This document shows positions 1 to 14,055 of a stretch of DNA of 64,000 nt, in pieces. Position 1 is the stretch's first letter. Every line of letters begins with the position of its first letter. Position numbers and translations under genes: made by a program. This DNA is from Vitis vinifera (taxonomy: Eukaryota > Streptophyta > Magnoliopsida > Vitales > Vitaceae), in assembly GCF_030704535.1 (NCBI RefSeq), contig NC_081813.1, positions 1,954,501 to 2,018,500 of the forward strand, in the 5' to 3' direction. Under the pieces are notes generated by a model. That model saw only the letters and a list, made by a program, of their open reading frames with translations. It did not search any database and was not told the origin of the DNA.

Positions 1-289
1 AGTCATATGATGCATTTGAACGGGTAAGCCATCTCATTACATGACCTCTTTTAAAGACATTTTATTAGAGCTAAAGAACTAACTGAACTTTTAACCATTT
101 TCATGCCTGGATTCTTTGGTGGTCTTTCCCATGCACCTGAAATCATATCGTGAGTTTTTTTTCTTTTTTTTCTTGCAGAGCTGCATTGGGATGAACTCTT
201 GCTCTGTAACTGTGGCACCTGAAATATTTGGAGGAGATCCATGTCCAAGTGTCATGAAGAAACTCTCTGTGGAAGCCATTTGCAGCTGA
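1..289 (+). CDS. Beta-galactosidase (GH35), C-terminal end, partial
   Basis: Last two coding exons of a plant beta-galactosidase, which removes terminal beta-galactose from cell-wall polysaccharides in the apoplast; the catalytic part lies outside the window. Exon 1-23 (codons in frame from position 3) reads SYDAFER. A 155-bp GT-AG intron (24-178) follows, then exon 179-289 ending in TGA at 287-289. The last exon encodes SCIGMNSCSV, then APEIFGGDPCPSVMKKL and SVEAICS. This cysteine-spaced pattern (CIG..SC, FGGDPCP, LSVEA.C) is the C-terminal SUEL/galactose-binding-lectin-like domain found on many plant BGAL proteins. AATAAA at 319-324 could serve as polyadenylation signal. The family assignment is firm; the BGAL number cannot be told from 42 residues. 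Confidence 0.88.
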
Positions 290-2545
290 TAGTAACCTGC
301 AGTATCTGAAGAATGCGAAATAAAGAAGGGTTGAAGAAAATTTTTAACACTTAGGTACAGTATTTTGAGATCAAACAACTAGTATTATTTAAGCTTATTA
401 TACATCCAAGATCGCCGCAACCATTTGTTTTGGCTTTGACCAGGGTGAAGTTGTACAAACACATACAACACACCATCTGGCTAGAAGCCAGTATAGATTG
501 TGAAGATGATTGGGGGGATAAAAAAAATATGTATATAGATGATTAGCCTTTGTCTGTGCCCTACTTGTTATAGAAAATTGGAAGATGGGAGGGAGGGAGG
601 GAGGGGTGTTATTAGAAGCACATTGAGATGATGATACTGATTTTGTCCATGTGCCAGTATTGTAATGGTAGAAGATGGAAAATTTTCGGTTTCCTGTGAT
701 TTTCAATGTTTTGTATTGTCTGCAACTTCCTGAGGGAGCAATTGTTTCATTTGCTTTTCTTCAACTTCAATAATAATATCAAGTTATCAGTGTCTCAAGT
801 GCTTTCATTTCTTGGAAAATCTTGTATTGTTTTGATTTTTCGTGTAGAATACTGGGTTGGATTTGAGCCATGGATATATGCAATAATGGGAGGATCCCCA
901 CTTTGGAGAATGTGGCATTGTTGTTTGGTTGGTAGATGCTTTCATGGATAATACCTTTTAAGCCATGTTTGGAACGGTGGAATAGAGAATGAGAATGAGA
1001 AATTCTTTCTATTTCCATTTCAAATAGAGGTTTCTAGTTTGGGCCTCTTAACACTTGAAAGTGGTTTATGGTAGAGAGGAGTGGCAAGCCCATATTACCC
1101 ATATTTGCAAATATTTGAGATAAATTCCAAAAAAAAAAAAAAAAGGAATCAGATGACTTTGATAAACCAAGCCCTATGCCAAGTGAGAAACACTTGGGCT
1201 TAGCTTCAAATGAGCCTTTAGCATGGCATTTTGGTAAAAGCCTCATTGGTTTCCTTGGCATCAAAATATAAGATTTGGGTCTGGTTACTCTACCTAAGTG
1301 TATTTTTTTAGTATCTATCCAAAATATTCCATCAACCAAGTGGTACCATATATATATATATATTTTTTTTTTTTAGGTCTTATTATTTGTACCTTAATCT
1401 TATTCATTTGTACTTCATTTAACGACAGATCTTATTATACATATTTAACGGTCCAAATCTTTTCTTCGATAGGCACTACTACAATACCTTAGTATTTTTT
1501 ATAAGATTTTTCCGAGTGACATAATACCAATAAAATATTACTTTCAAATGTGATCAAACATCTCTTAATAAAAGATTGGTAGATATGGTTAAAATCAAAC
1601 ATCTCATTATATGAATAATAATCTAGACAGGTAGAATATGACCAAAAAGTCCACCCACTAAAAAATTAACTTATTGTTTACTACAAATTGACCAAATCTA
1701 CATCGTGGGTTAGTCATTACATCATACGGTCGCATTTGTGTTAAGATGCTTATGACTTCATCCCTCAAAACATCAACATCCCGTTGTGGAATTTTAGACT
1801 TTATTATGAACATACCATTTTGGATTCATCCCTGTGGTGGACCCTTCTCATTTTCATTCCATACCCTTTTGATTTTTTTTATTTTTTATTTTTATCATAC
1901 ATGAGGATTGGAGTGATCTGAACCGTTGGATTGAGAGGTAATGAGTTTGATACTTGATACAATGTTGTAGTCAACCTAGATTAATAAAAAAAAGTTAGGT
2001 TTTGTTTGGCCATATTTTTTAAAATTTAATTTTTAAATTTGTTCTAAAACAAGTAAAAACAAATTTAACTAAAAATGATTAAACCTAGGTCAACAATTAT
2101 ATCAAACTTAATTATCAAAACCCTAAAAAAGGAAAATTTTATGCATGATCTTACAAAATTAACATGTTTTTAAATGCTCAAATGTTGTTTGGAAATGAGG
2201 AAAATTGAGGTTTGGAAATATCTTTTACTTTAGAATCAAAGGCTGAAGAGTGTTTATGGGTTAGAAAAGAGGCAATGGATTCAGACATGCCAAACGCTTT
2301 TCTCTCTCTAGAAAGTGGAGAGAGAGGGGGGGAGAAAAAGATCATAGAAGCTTCAAAGCAACGACTAGAAGGAACCGAATGAGAAACCTACTTTAGCCCG
2401 TAACCCCATTTCCTTTTTCTTTTGTTTTTTACACAACACAAAACCCCAAAAACCAGAGCTTTTTTTTTTTTTTCCCCTCTCTCTCTCTCTATAGCTGTCC
2501 TGTCCGAAACGACGCGTTTCAATTGGCACCGACTTGTGCCTATTA
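290..2545. other. 3' flank of beta-galactosidase and intergenic DNA
   Basis: No gene seen. Positions 290 to about 700 are probably 3' UTR and flank of the beta-galactosidase, including a GGGA run at about 586-605. From 1000 to 2250 the sequence is A+T-rich with short poly-A/T and TA runs. At 2300-2500 there are GA- and CT-rich tracts typical of plant 5' leaders, belonging to the next gene. Confidence 0.6.
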
Positions 2546-5500
2546 ATGGCGTTTCTCCCACACCTGCTAGAGCTACAACAACCTATGTATACACTTGTAT
2601 TCTTCACTTTCTCTCTTCTCTCTTTTTCTCTCCTCTGTTTCTCGCTCTACAAGAGGCTCCATAGAACAGAGGGCCAAACCCAGAACCCAATCTTGGAGCA
2701 CAAGCCTCGTGATCTGAGCCCGACCCATTTGACCCATTCGCTTCTTTTGGAGATCTTACCCTCCAATTCTGCGAAATGGGAGGGATTGTTTGGTGGGGAC
2801 CCGGGTGTTGATGGGTCGGGGGGGTTGGGTGGGGAGAGGGGTGAGGGTGATTCAGGTGGGGAGCAGAGGGAGAAGAAGAAGAAGAAGAGAGTGAAGAAGA
2901 AGAGGGCGAAGGGGGGAGACGATGCTGTTGAGGAGAAGGAGAAAGAGAAGGAGAAGCAAGAATTGGTGTGTTTGTACCCGTTTACATCGTCTTCTAGTGC
3001 TACACAGAGGAAAATCAAGCAACAGTATGATCAACTTGTGAAGTGCCATGGCTCTAAGGGGTTAACACTGGCTCAGGTTTTCAATTTTCTTCCCAAACCT
3101 ATGGCTTTTGTTTTTTTATTGTTAATCATTGTCTGTTTGGTTGCCGTGAAAATGGGGAAAAAAAGAAAGAAGTTAAGATTTTGAATTTTAGGTTTTTGAG
3201 TGTCGATGTTTAGGTAAAATAATAATGGTTTTTGTTTTCGATTGTTACTGTTTTTGTTTAGTTGGGGTCTATTTGTTTTCTGAGAAAATGGAGAAAAAGA
3301 ACAGAAATTAAGATTTTGAGTATTAGGTTTTGAATGCTGATGTTTATTAATTGATTATTTGATGTTGATTTGGATTTTTATTTGTTCTAGCCAAAATTAA
3401 GTTCTAGCTGTTCTAAGATCAGTGTTGTTGCCAGCAAAATGAAGGGAAATGAAAGAAATCAGGATTTGGTACTTACAATTTTTAATAGCTCGGTTTACTT
3501 AAGAGGCAGTGTTTTATATTGGCTCAAATTCTTGTGGTCTGCCCAATTATTGTGAAGTTTGTTAGGATGGATTTGGTTCATATAAGATGTATAACAAGAG
3601 AAGATGTTAGCTGTTTAGTTATGCTCTGTTTGTTTGGGAGAAAAAGGCAGAAGGAAGTGATATTTAGATATTGAATGTTACTTTTTATTCTTGGTGTCTG
3701 CTTTAGATATTCCTATTTTCTATGAGAGTAAAACTGGGTTCCTTTAATATTGAATGTTCCTTTTTGATTCTTGTTGTTTACCTTGGATATTTCTAATTTC
3801 TGTCAGATTAAATGCCGGGTTCCTTTCCTAGTTTGTCATTGGTTGATGGTTACATAATGATGGGTCACACAGAAATTAAATGGCTGACATCATCATACAA
3901 GTTGAAGCGTGGCACCATTTCAAATTTTCCACCACACTTCATGAGATGCCTGTGATTTTCTGTAATTTTGTGCCCAACATGCATGAAATTGGGGTTGGAC
4001 CATCTAATGCTATTTAAAGCATCATAGCTATTCAAGTTGGGCTGATTTCAAACCATGCTCTTAATGAATAGTTATATTTTGTGTCTTGATCTGGTGTGTT
4101 GATTTCACTGATCTGTCTGGCCAATGTTAAATTTGAACCAAATGTTAAATTTGTTGGTTCAAAGAGAATTTTAGTTGCCATTTATACTATTGATATTACA
4201 TCCTTTTCCGTTATTATAATGCATTGCCATTTGTATGTCTTTGAGAATCTTTAGATGATTTTTTCTTATTTCAAACTAGTGGGTGGAACCACTCCTGTAG
4301 GCAGTCCACAGTCCTATAAACCCAACACCTGCTCCTTCCTGCCTCTGCACAAAAGGGATGCCTTTCGAACCACCTATCTCTTTGTAATATTCTATGCCAA
4401 TATTTTATCAAATATTGTGTTTCAACTCTGGGAGAAGTGCTGAATTGTGTATCATTCCTTTACTGATTTTATGGCTTAGGATCTGTAGTTGAAAGGGTTG
4501 TAGGTTGATCACAAAATTAAAATACCATCAAGTTGGTTTCTATCAAAGTTCTAGAATCCACGTTGGTTGAGTAATGTGAAAGGAAATTGGCTGTCCAGAA
4601 GTTATAGAGTTGAAGTTTTCTCGGGACTCATTTTGACATGGTTACTTGCAGCTAAGAAGCATTTGTGCTATCTTACATGGGTCTAGTGAATAATTCTGTC
4701 AAGGATTGGGAAATTGTATAATACTTTACCCTGTTGATCACAAATTTCTGTGTAGTTATGGTTCAGATATGTCAACAAAGGGAAAAATGCTTTCACCGGA
4801 AAAGAAAAGGAAAAAGCTTAATGGAGATGCCCTTTTTACATTATCACATTTTGTGTTTTAATCAATTCTCCTTGTAGTTCTTGTTGAAACTGCAGGGCAG
4901 AAATTGATCTAAGAAGTTGATACCAAAATGGTCTACTTCTTGCTCTTAGCCTCATTGATATTTCTGTCTGTGTACATAAACACCACTGAGGACAAATTTT
5001 TAAGAGATGAGAAACGGCCAATAATATGGGATTTCTATTCGGTATCATCTGATTGAATAGATATCCCACCTCCTTGGGCTTTCTGACTTGGGCTTACCAT
5101 AAACAAAGCAGAAATTTGAAATTCCAACTGGTGGTTGTTATCCAAAAAAGTTTATTGTGATAATATGCTGAAATGCTTTGACCAAGTTATTGATGGATCT
5201 ATATCAATATGTTTAACTCCAAATGATGAAAGCACATTTATCTTTTTGAAATGAATTTAGGATGGAACTACAAATTATTTGAAAATTGAATGAGCTGCCC
5301 ATACAATTGAACTTCTCTTAATTTTCTAACTTGTTGCAGGTTGGACAGTTTGCTAATTGCTTGATTGAGGCTAGAAATGAGCTACAGCACAAGTATGTCA
5401 TAAATCTCTGTCCAGAAATTGTAACCAATAGTCTTTGGAAGTTTTTTTTTGGTCTTTTCTCAAATCTCTAGTTTGTGGCAGTTGTGCAAACTTTCCCTTC

Positions 5501-6712
5501 TTTTAATTCCCAAATTGTGCAACTTCATAACTAAAATAAATGCAGATGATTTATTAACAAGTACTGTAAAATATCGTGAATAATATGCAAATTATTTGTG
5601 TATGTCCAAACATGCTTTCAACACCCCTCCCCCCTCACTCAAAACTTTTTCATGATAGTTTTGTCAGTAATTTGGCTCCCAAACTCCTACCAAGAAATGG
5701 TTCCTAAACTCAAATTCATGAGTGTAAATCAACTTCTGTACTACAGGTCTGAGGTCATCCAACGTAAGTTCACGATAACAAAGGCTCTATTATTCAAGGC
5801 AGATAGGTCTTCATTTGATCGTCTTCGTCAACAGGTTGGTCATAGAGTGCTTTATTGAACTTTGGCATATGGTCTGGATAAAAAGGGGACTAATGTATTG
5901 ATGACTCCAGATATACAAGCTAGAAATGGAACAAAAGAGATTAGAGGAGGATGCATTTGTTTATAACTGGCTTCAACAACAACTTAAGCTCTCACCAGCA
6001 TACAAAAAGGTATCAAATATCCTTCTTTTGTAAGTTGTTGATTGTGATAATAATGGGCAATGTTTGGCTCCTCCACAACCCTTTCAACAGTCATTGCTGC
6101 GGCAGGCCAATCACATTCTGCTGGTTGTGGTTCAGCCATGTTCCTTATTTTTCCCAATTAAATTGGTGCTGTGGTTTCTATGAAAATTATTGACAATTTC
6201 CATCAATGATTTTGGTTGAACAATAGCAGCACCATTAATACTGCAACCTAGCATATTGTGTTTGGTGATTAGTTGGCGATTTGCATTTATCATAGTGGAA
6301 ATAGTTTTGAATTATGTAGGGGAAAGCATGTATCAGGATACCAGTTTCTTGCTTTTTTCTATTTGGGAGATCTCTTCAAAGTTTGGAGATTTCCTCTTTG
6401 ATCCTATCTGACAGGCTCTAATAATTCTAACCCATCTCTCTCTCTCTCATTAAAGATGCTTGAGATTAGTGCCTGCATGGAATTGAAGGCCAAATCTGGC
6501 GAGCTGACGGAAGGCACAGACAGTACAGATACTGAATTTTCTGACATTTCATTTGAAGAGTTATTAGCTCAGGAGAAGAAGGATTCATTCTGGTCAGTCA
6601 CCAATCTTAAATGACAAGTTCATAATCCCTTTTGGTACTACTCATCAATAATCATAATTTGCTTGTCCATATCAGGCAGAAGAATGGCAAGCCAAGGTCT
6701 TGCTCGGGCTGA
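2546..6712 (+). CDS. Uncharacterised plant protein with membrane anchor and coiled coil (314 aa)
   Basis: Six coding exons: 2546-3076, 5340-5392, 5747-5834, 5911-6009, 6456-6592, 6676-6712 (TGA 6710-6712). All introns are GT-AG and phases agree throughout. The ATG at 2546 is the first in frame after the CT-rich leader. Residues about 14-35 (MYTLVFFTFSLLSFSLLCFS) form a hydrophobic signal-anchor. Residues about 106-138 are a Lys/Glu low-complexity run. From about residue 140 (LVCLYPFTSSSSATQRKIKQ) the sequence looks conserved and mostly helical: LTLAQVGQFANCLIEARNEL, KFTITKALLFKADRSSFDRL, then a heptad-rich KLEMEQKRLEEDAFVYNWLQ, with an acidic tail ending QKNGKPRSCSG. It is probably a single-pass endomembrane protein with a cytosolic coiled coil. 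I recognise no catalytic domain. The first intron (2.26 kb) holds nothing identifiable. Confidence 0.85.
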
Positions 6713-8094
6713 TGAAAGCATTTGTTTGTTAACTACACTCAAGTCTCACCAATAGTGGTACGTACATTCAATAACCGGGTGATGAATCATCCCAGCATTC
6801 CCTTTCATGCAATTTTTAGCTGCAACATGCTTCTTTGCATCAATTTGTTTGAACAGAACCTGACTAAAATGTTTCATTTTCCTTTTAGGTTTTCCCAGTG
6901 GATGCTAATCAATCAAATCCTCTAGATATGATGAGAAATTCAGCATTGTATATCACGACTAGCTAACAACCAAAACCATCCTGTTGGAAGTTGAACTTTG
7001 CTGATAAGCTGCAAGAAGGCCTCTCTCTATGCATGGCCTTTTGATACCAAAAGTAGTGAATGTGTCTCAGAACTTAACAGACATGACTTGAGTTGTGGAT
7101 TTGACCCCAAGTCTACGTATGGGGAAAAAAAAAAAATATTCTGAAAGATGGGAGATTTTTCTCGGTTTTGGGTTTGCTTAATTTTTATCCAAAAACTGGG
7201 TTTCTTATCATATTGCTCATACATCATCATATTCAAATAAGTTGTAGGAATGGAAATTTGCCTTGTGACAGCAGCTTAGGCATATATAACCCTTTGTTTT
7301 CGGTAAGAAGATATTGCATTTATTTGTTTAATGCTGCAATGAATTTGGTGTTTTGTATAGTTCTCTTCAGTGTTGACTGTAACAAAACCTACCATTCATT
7401 TCCTACTTCTTGCTTCAAACTAACCTTCTGGCATTGTAAAAATATTAAACAGTCGATTCACTTAAAGGAAAATACAACTCCAAATTCCCAATATATATCA
7501 CCAAAAAGTGTTAACACCTGATGAAAAATTGCCATATTTTTTGGTATGGGTGACCTATCATTTTCATTGAACAAGGCATTCATCCCAACCATGGACAAGT
7601 TCTTTGAGGTTTCTGGTATTTATCCTGGATTTTTTAAACCCTTTGCCCTAATACAATAACAGCCAAACCCTGGCATTCAGAAGGATACCTGGACGGCAAG
7701 CTTGCTTGTATGCTTTTTAACTGGTTCAAAAACAAAACAATTAACTAAAAGAGCATGTCAGATTTCAGTAATTTTGTGATCGTGTGGATGATATCAGATT
7801 TAGATAACTGCTTAAACTTCTAGTGCAGAATTCACCAAAAAGTACAGTTCATAACAGTTAACAGGAGTGTAGATAAGAAGATTAAAAAATAAAAAAGGGC
7901 ACATACAAGCCAAGCCCTACACTACCATCAGCAAAACGACAAAAGGTTTTATCAAGGTTGGGAGGAAAACTTTCTAGACTGTAATCTTTACCCTGCAGAA
8001 GCTAAGTGCACACCTTGCTGCCTCACTTTACGTCTCAACTTCATCCAGGCCTCGCATCCCTCCAGCAGCTTTGCCCTCTCTCTGCATGTTTGTA
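6713..8094. other. Convergent 3' flanks, intergenic
   Basis: This is the space between the stop of the + strand gene and the stop of the - strand TM9SF gene, so it should hold both 3' UTRs. No splice-consistent coding segment, RNA gene or repeat boundary is recognised. Confidence 0.6.
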
Positions 8095-11000
8095 TCAATC
8101 GATCTTCACAGAGGAGTAGATCTTCCGGACAAACCAGAAGCAAGCATAGAAGCCAATTGTTCCCGTCAATACAAAGAAAGCATAGGACACAATTAACATA
8201 TACCCGAAGTAAAGGATGCCTGAAACAAACTTTGTGATCTCCAATTTGGTGAAGAAGTAGAAAACTGAGTAGAGGAAAAGGTATAGAGCAGAAGAGCCAG
8301 CAGTAAGGTAAGCTCTCCACCACCAGTGATAGTCCTCACTGCACAACTGGAAATAGCAGAGCACGATAGTTATCTCAGCGCATGTGATTAGAAGGATCAC
8401 AAACACGATGAAAAGGAAGCCAAAGATGTAATAGAACTGGTTCAGCCATATGGATGTCAAGATGAAGAAGAGTTCAATGAAGACAGCCCCGAAAGGAAGA
8501 ATGCCTCCAATGAGTATAGAGAAGACTGGTTGCATGTACCATGCCTGCTCTGGTATCTGCCGAGGGATTTTGTTCGTCTTCACAGGATCTTCAATGGGCG
8601 CCTTTTTGAAACCTAAATAACTGCCCACAAAGACTAGAGGCACTGATATCCCAAACCATAAGCACACCAGGGCAAACATTGTTCCGAAGGGCACTGCCCC
8701 AGAAGATTGCTCCCCCCAGATTAGGGCATTCAGAACAAAGAAAATGGCAAAAAGAATAGCCGGAAACATAAATGCGGTTTTCAAAGTATTCCTCTTCCAC
8801 TCTGTTCCCTTGAACATTTTGTATAAGCGCGCTGACGAGTAACCAGCAAATAAGCCCATAAAGACCCATAGCAGAACCATGGCAGTCATAAGGCCCCCTC
8901 GGTTGGAAGGTGACAAGAAACCCAGCAGTGCAAATATCATTGTGACGAGTGTCATTCCAAAGATCTGAACACCTGTCCCAACATAAACACAGAGTAAACC
9001 AGAATTGACGGGTGCCCTAAAAGCATCTCCGTGAACAAGTTTCCATCCCGTTTCTTCCTGAGCCTCATCTTGAGTTTCCAACTGATTATAGTTTGCGATA
9101 TCTCTGTAAAGAGTTCTCATCATGATCATGGCCACCATACCAGAAAGGAAGAGGACAATCATCAGAGAGTTTATGATGGAGAACCAGTGGATCTGATCAT
9201 CGTTCATAAGGAGGTATGTATCCCACCGTGAAGCCCATTTGATGTTACTTTCCTGAAAATAATAAGGCAAAAACAAGTAAAAAAAACCGTATCATGGGAG
9301 AAGACAAGCAAGGATTTCGAAAAAGAATTACCTCGAAGGAAACATCATATGTAAATACAATATCCTTATCTGCATCAACTTCTTGTGGGACAGTGGTACT
9401 TTGAATCAAATTTTTGGTATTTGCATTGCATGTTGCCAACTGAGGGTTCTTCTCATCCCACTCCTTGTACTCATGATTAATACTGTTTGCAAAAGTTTAT
9501 GTGAGAAGGACAAAGAATGGAAAATATCTACTAATTTGACAAAGCACAGATTAACGCCTGCTCTGAGATACCCTTGTCTTTTAGATTATTGTGTGATTGA
9601 TCCAAATGTATATACATGAGCAAATGGCAAAGATTCTTCCATAAACATTTCCAATATGAAGGGACATAATAAGAAAAAGTTGAAATACATATTTGCTACC
9701 ACTTTAAGCAACAAAACCATCCAAAATAAAAAATAGCAATAAAAGAAAGGTGAAATGATAAAAACTTAAGCAACAAACATTACCCCCAACCAAAAGAGGC
9801 CTATAGTCAACACATGTCAATCACAGCTTGCAGCATATGAGAAATGCAGAACTGATAAAAATTGCAAGAAAAAGATAAGTTACAGAACCTGTTTGGAGTA
9901 ACCTCAAACCCAACAATTCGAGCAGAATCAGTCTCAGGATCCTTATGATACATGACCTTGAAGCTCAAGTGGTTATTGATAAAATACTTCTCCTCTTTAC
10001 TCTGCAAAAGTACACAAGTGGGCGATTAAATTTAACCTGTGAGTATTCTATAATAGCAATAGATTTCAGCTACTCACCCCAGCATAATTTCCTTTAAACC
10101 CTACTCGGAAACCATGTTCATATGTTTTTGACGGACTTCCATCCCTCCTTTGCCTATGAACTGCAACCGGAAGGTTATCCAGAATCCTGCACATCCATTC
10201 CAGAGATTTCAGCTTAAACGGAAACCCATGCAAATTTAACAGCACCATATAACTTCATTACCGCGTGTTCCCAAGGAAAAGAAAGAACTTATAGTGAAAT
10301 TTTCACAATAAGGGCTCCAAGAAAAAACACGAAAATTATCTACATGTACAGTGGTAACACAATGAATAGGAGTTTTATTTGGTACTTACATGTTTACTCG
10401 ATATTCATCATCAATTTTTTCCTTAAAATTCTTCGCAGCTTCAGCATTAAGATGCATTCGACAAGCCACTTTGCATGGCTGCCCTTCCCTCATTTGGAAC
10501 TGGGAAAAAATTCATAGACTTAGATATGCATAAATTCAGTAACATAAAAAATGGTAACATCTAATAAAGACCTTTTTTTATCTTCTTTTTCTAGAAAACA
10601 CTCACAGTATAAATGGAATTCTCAATGCGATCACCTCGGAGAACCTCTCCTAAATTTTCTGCACTGTTCATGATCTTCTTGGGCTTACACCACTTCAAGT
10701 AATAGTAATCATATGGTAGTTGTGTCTTTGTAGATGAGAGCTTGTTGACTTTCACTTGAAGAGGATCACCCTATTCAGAGAAAGACAGTCATGTGAGAAA
10801 ACATCAATAATTGGTCATTGGGATATAATAAGATTGGAACAGAAAGATGCCAAAAAGACAAATATATTTCTTAATGAAATGCCTAAATATATAATTATCC
10901 AGCACAGTCATTTATGTTACACAAATCAATCCCAGGTACCGTAAGCTATTAATTTCAAAGTGCATTCCAACACTATCGTAATACTAATTAGATATTTACA

Positions 11001-12243
11001 AAATCCCCAGCCCACATTAGATATGCATCAAAAAAGGCTGAAATTTTTCATCCCGTATCAAGGTCCATCAATTGAAGTGGAGATTTCCTAGCTACAAGAA
11101 ATGCTCTTCCTTTAATGCTCCAATTGAGTGTTGAAAAATCAACAAAAAGAAAATAAAACAATCTTTTCAAACCTTATGTCGTTCATTTGGCACCGGAGAC
11201 CACAATCTCCACTCAAGTGAAACTAAGGTAAATTTTTCATTATTTGGAAGCAAAACAATATTCGAATTTATACTTTCTTCCCTTTCCATCATCACCCAAA
11301 ATGAAAGTAAAGACTTTCTCGAAGACTAAATGGCACCTAGACTTTCTTGGCTTACTTTAGTTCTACATTGTCTACTTCGTGAAGTCTAATTTTGGTTAAT
11401 TCTTTGCCGATGAAGATTCCTTTCCGTTTCATATATTTCCTTATTTCCCATTAAAAAATGCACATTGTTTAAGACCCAGCAACTAACAATCCAGCTGTAT
11501 TAATTTCCACATTCAGCACATTACACGCGTCAAATTGAATCCTGAAATTGGTTATACACGTCGAATCCTGATATTGGTTATACAAATTCTAGGAGATCTT
11601 CCAACAAATGTATCAAGAGTAACTCCCAAATCAAACAAGGAAACGTTGAGGCTGCATTTTAATCCAAGTAGTTGGATCTAACTAGGAAATGCAATTGCAA
11701 TTCTGCATAACTCAAAAGTATAGCTTGTTCTATGAAATTGACTTGCGGAGTAAGGGTCAGTGGCATTCAAATTCAACTCCAAATCCACTGGCATACAAAT
11801 CAGAAAAAAACGCTGGATTTGGAGGCGGACCCTCCGATTCACAAACCCTAATTCTCCATGCCACCAGACGCAGTCTCAAATTATGTTCAAAACAAATGAA
11901 TCGTGAGCTCAATCTCCAGGAATCCAGACAATGCAACAAAACCCCAAACCCAAGCCCAAACCCTAGATCCAAACAAACAATCAAACAGATCTAGACCACA
12001 ATCGATACAATCAAACCCAAAACCCTAGATCCCAAATCCAACCTAACAAAAACACAGAACCACGAAATTCAAACACAGGAAAGCAACAAAAACAGAGATC
12101 CAAACCACTGAAACCAAAACAAAAATTTAAGGTTTCGAAAATACCCTTTCAAAATCACGAGGAGCGACGCCAGGAAGGTAAAACGAGTGCGCCGAAGAGA
12201 TCAGGAGGACGAAGAAAAAGAGGGTTTTGGAGCTTCGATCCAT
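8095..12243 (-). CDS. Transmembrane 9 superfamily (EMP70/nonaspanin) protein, 634 aa
   Basis: Seven exons in transcript order: 12243-12145, 10770-10606, 10499-10390, 10186-10078, 10001-9889, 9482-9332, 9252-8095. Phases agree at each junction, giving 634 residues, the usual family size. An N-terminal signal peptide (MDRSSKTLFFFVLLISSAHS) is followed by the family-typical FYLPGVAPRDFE. The lumenal domain includes NKLSSTKTQLPYDYY and YKEWDEKNPQLATC. The last exon holds the membrane part: FSIINSLMIVLFLSGMVAMI, the GWKLVHGDAFRAP signature, and the remaining segments to make nine in all. The tail FWFVRKIYSSVKID carries the FV-type ER-export element and a terminal KID fitting the KXD/E Golgi-retention signal described for plant EMP proteins. 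It is therefore probably a Golgi-resident membrane protein. Intron 1 is about 1.37 kb. Confidence 0.95.
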
Positions 12244-14055
12244 GGCTGGTTCTAGAGAGAGAATGTAGAGAGCTGTTGGAGCAGTCTCAGTGGGTTCTAT
12301 AGAAAGATTGATTCTGCTATTTCCAAGCTTATTTATGCTATTTCAACCTTTTCCTTTATTTTTATTTTATTTTACCGTCTTTTATCATTTAAGGTCAAAG
12401 GGGTAATGGGTTTGTTTGGTTTGAGGGAAAATGATGACTAGGGTCTTTTTTTCCTTTTCAATTGTCAACACAATAATATCATTAATTGAATGCCAAAATC
12501 CAATCATTTTTTCGGTTGGTTTGTTGAAGAATCAAATCAATGAAATTATTAATGAAAATGGAATCGGAGATTTATTTTGTTTGACAATAAGAAAATTGAT
12601 AAGAGATTATTTGTTTTCTCGGAGTGAAATTAAATTTTTTTGTATTTTAATCATTATAAACCTACTTCCATACCATCCCAATCGCACAAATTAGGAAAAG
12701 TCTTCTCAATAGAAATAAACTTCTACATCCAAATCCTTTTAGTCCTTACTTTGGAGTTTGGAGTAATTTTAAAAAATATTTTTAATATTTTTAACATTTG
12801 AAATTTTTTGAAAAAAAGTATCAAATAGAATTCCGGGATATAAACATACCGATCTTATCAATTTGTTTCGACTTAAGACCAAGCTCATGAGCTTGGTCTT
12901 GTTTTGAGAATCAAAGAAAGACTTCCATAATGAGTCATGATATTTTAAAACATCATAATAATAATAAAAATAAAAATTTATTATTATTATCAAAAAAAAA
13001 AAAACAACCCTTTAAATCCTCTAAATCTTCGCCCTACAAATAAAGAACTGGTTTAATAACTATTTTTAAAAATACTTGTAAAAAAGAGTTTTTATAAAAT
13101 AAAAGTATATTTAAAAACCTAAAATGTTTTTAACCTGTTTTAATATTTTAAAAATAATTTTTATAGTTTGTATAATTATTTTTAAAAAAATAAATGAAAA
13201 TAATATAAAATAACTAAAAAATGGTATATGAAAATACTTTATTTTTTGTTTTTTAATAATAAAAAAAATAATTGTTAATTATTAGACATATTAAAAAATT
13301 GTTCAAACAGCCTCAAAAACTTCTAAAAGAATCATATTAAATTACATTAAATCCTTGAAAATCTAAATGAACATAGGGTTTTGTGAGGCTACACAACCAT
13401 CAATAATAGCTAGTTGGCAATTTAAAATAATTTCAAACACTTCATACTTTTGACTTTTGAGAGATGAGAGGGCATCATCATAAATCAATTAAAGAAATTG
13501 AAAAAAGAAAGAATTAATTGAAAAATCAAAATAGTGAAAAGGACATTTTGAATATTAGTGTATAAATTTTATATGTGGTAACTTATTCAAAAACTATTTT
13601 TTTCAAAGAAAAATATTATTTTTAGAAATAAAATTATATTTAAAATTTTAAATATGAAAAATAAGTTTCTTATGCCATGTTTGGATACATTTACTATTTT
13701 ATTTTTAAAAATAAAAATTCCTATAGCTCACATACAAGTTCAAGAAGAGTATTCACATCAATACCCACCAAAAATAAAAATAAAAAATAAAAAAAAATTA
13801 AAAAAAAAAATTCCATTGGTACCAAAGACACAACTAAGAACACATTTCTGTTGCAATACTTTCATAGTACAAATTGTTGAAAAGCATAATAGCATATAGT
13901 TGCTTAAATTCAAATATTGAGGACATGAAATTACATCAAAATGCAACATCTGCAAAGAGAGCAAGGCACCATTTTCCAATTTTCTCTATACATTAACCCA
14001 AGGAGTTACTGCTTTTTCTGAAACCAAATGGAAGCCATAGCCATGGAGGGAGTGT
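12244..14055. other. TM9SF promoter region and A+T-rich intergenic DNA
   Basis: 12244-12430 is the upstream region of the TM9SF gene (transcribed leftwards). 12431-13900 is very A+T-rich with poly-A/T and ATT runs. The stretch 13040-13320 resembles the A+T-rich, TTTTTAAAAATA-type MITE sequence seen at 33419-33791, but I could not fix its ends. About 13900-14055 is likely the 3' UTR of MSI4. No gene is seen. Confidence 0.5.

Noticed and set aside
2534-2545. Upstream in-frame start at 2534
   Set aside because: It is a TTG; the ATG at 2546 is in the same frame and needs no unusual start.
9253-9276. Extra codons (MFLPYYFQ) in front of the last TM9SF exon
   Set aside because: They lie in the intron upstream of the CAG acceptor; the spliced frame from exon 6 is the family sequence.
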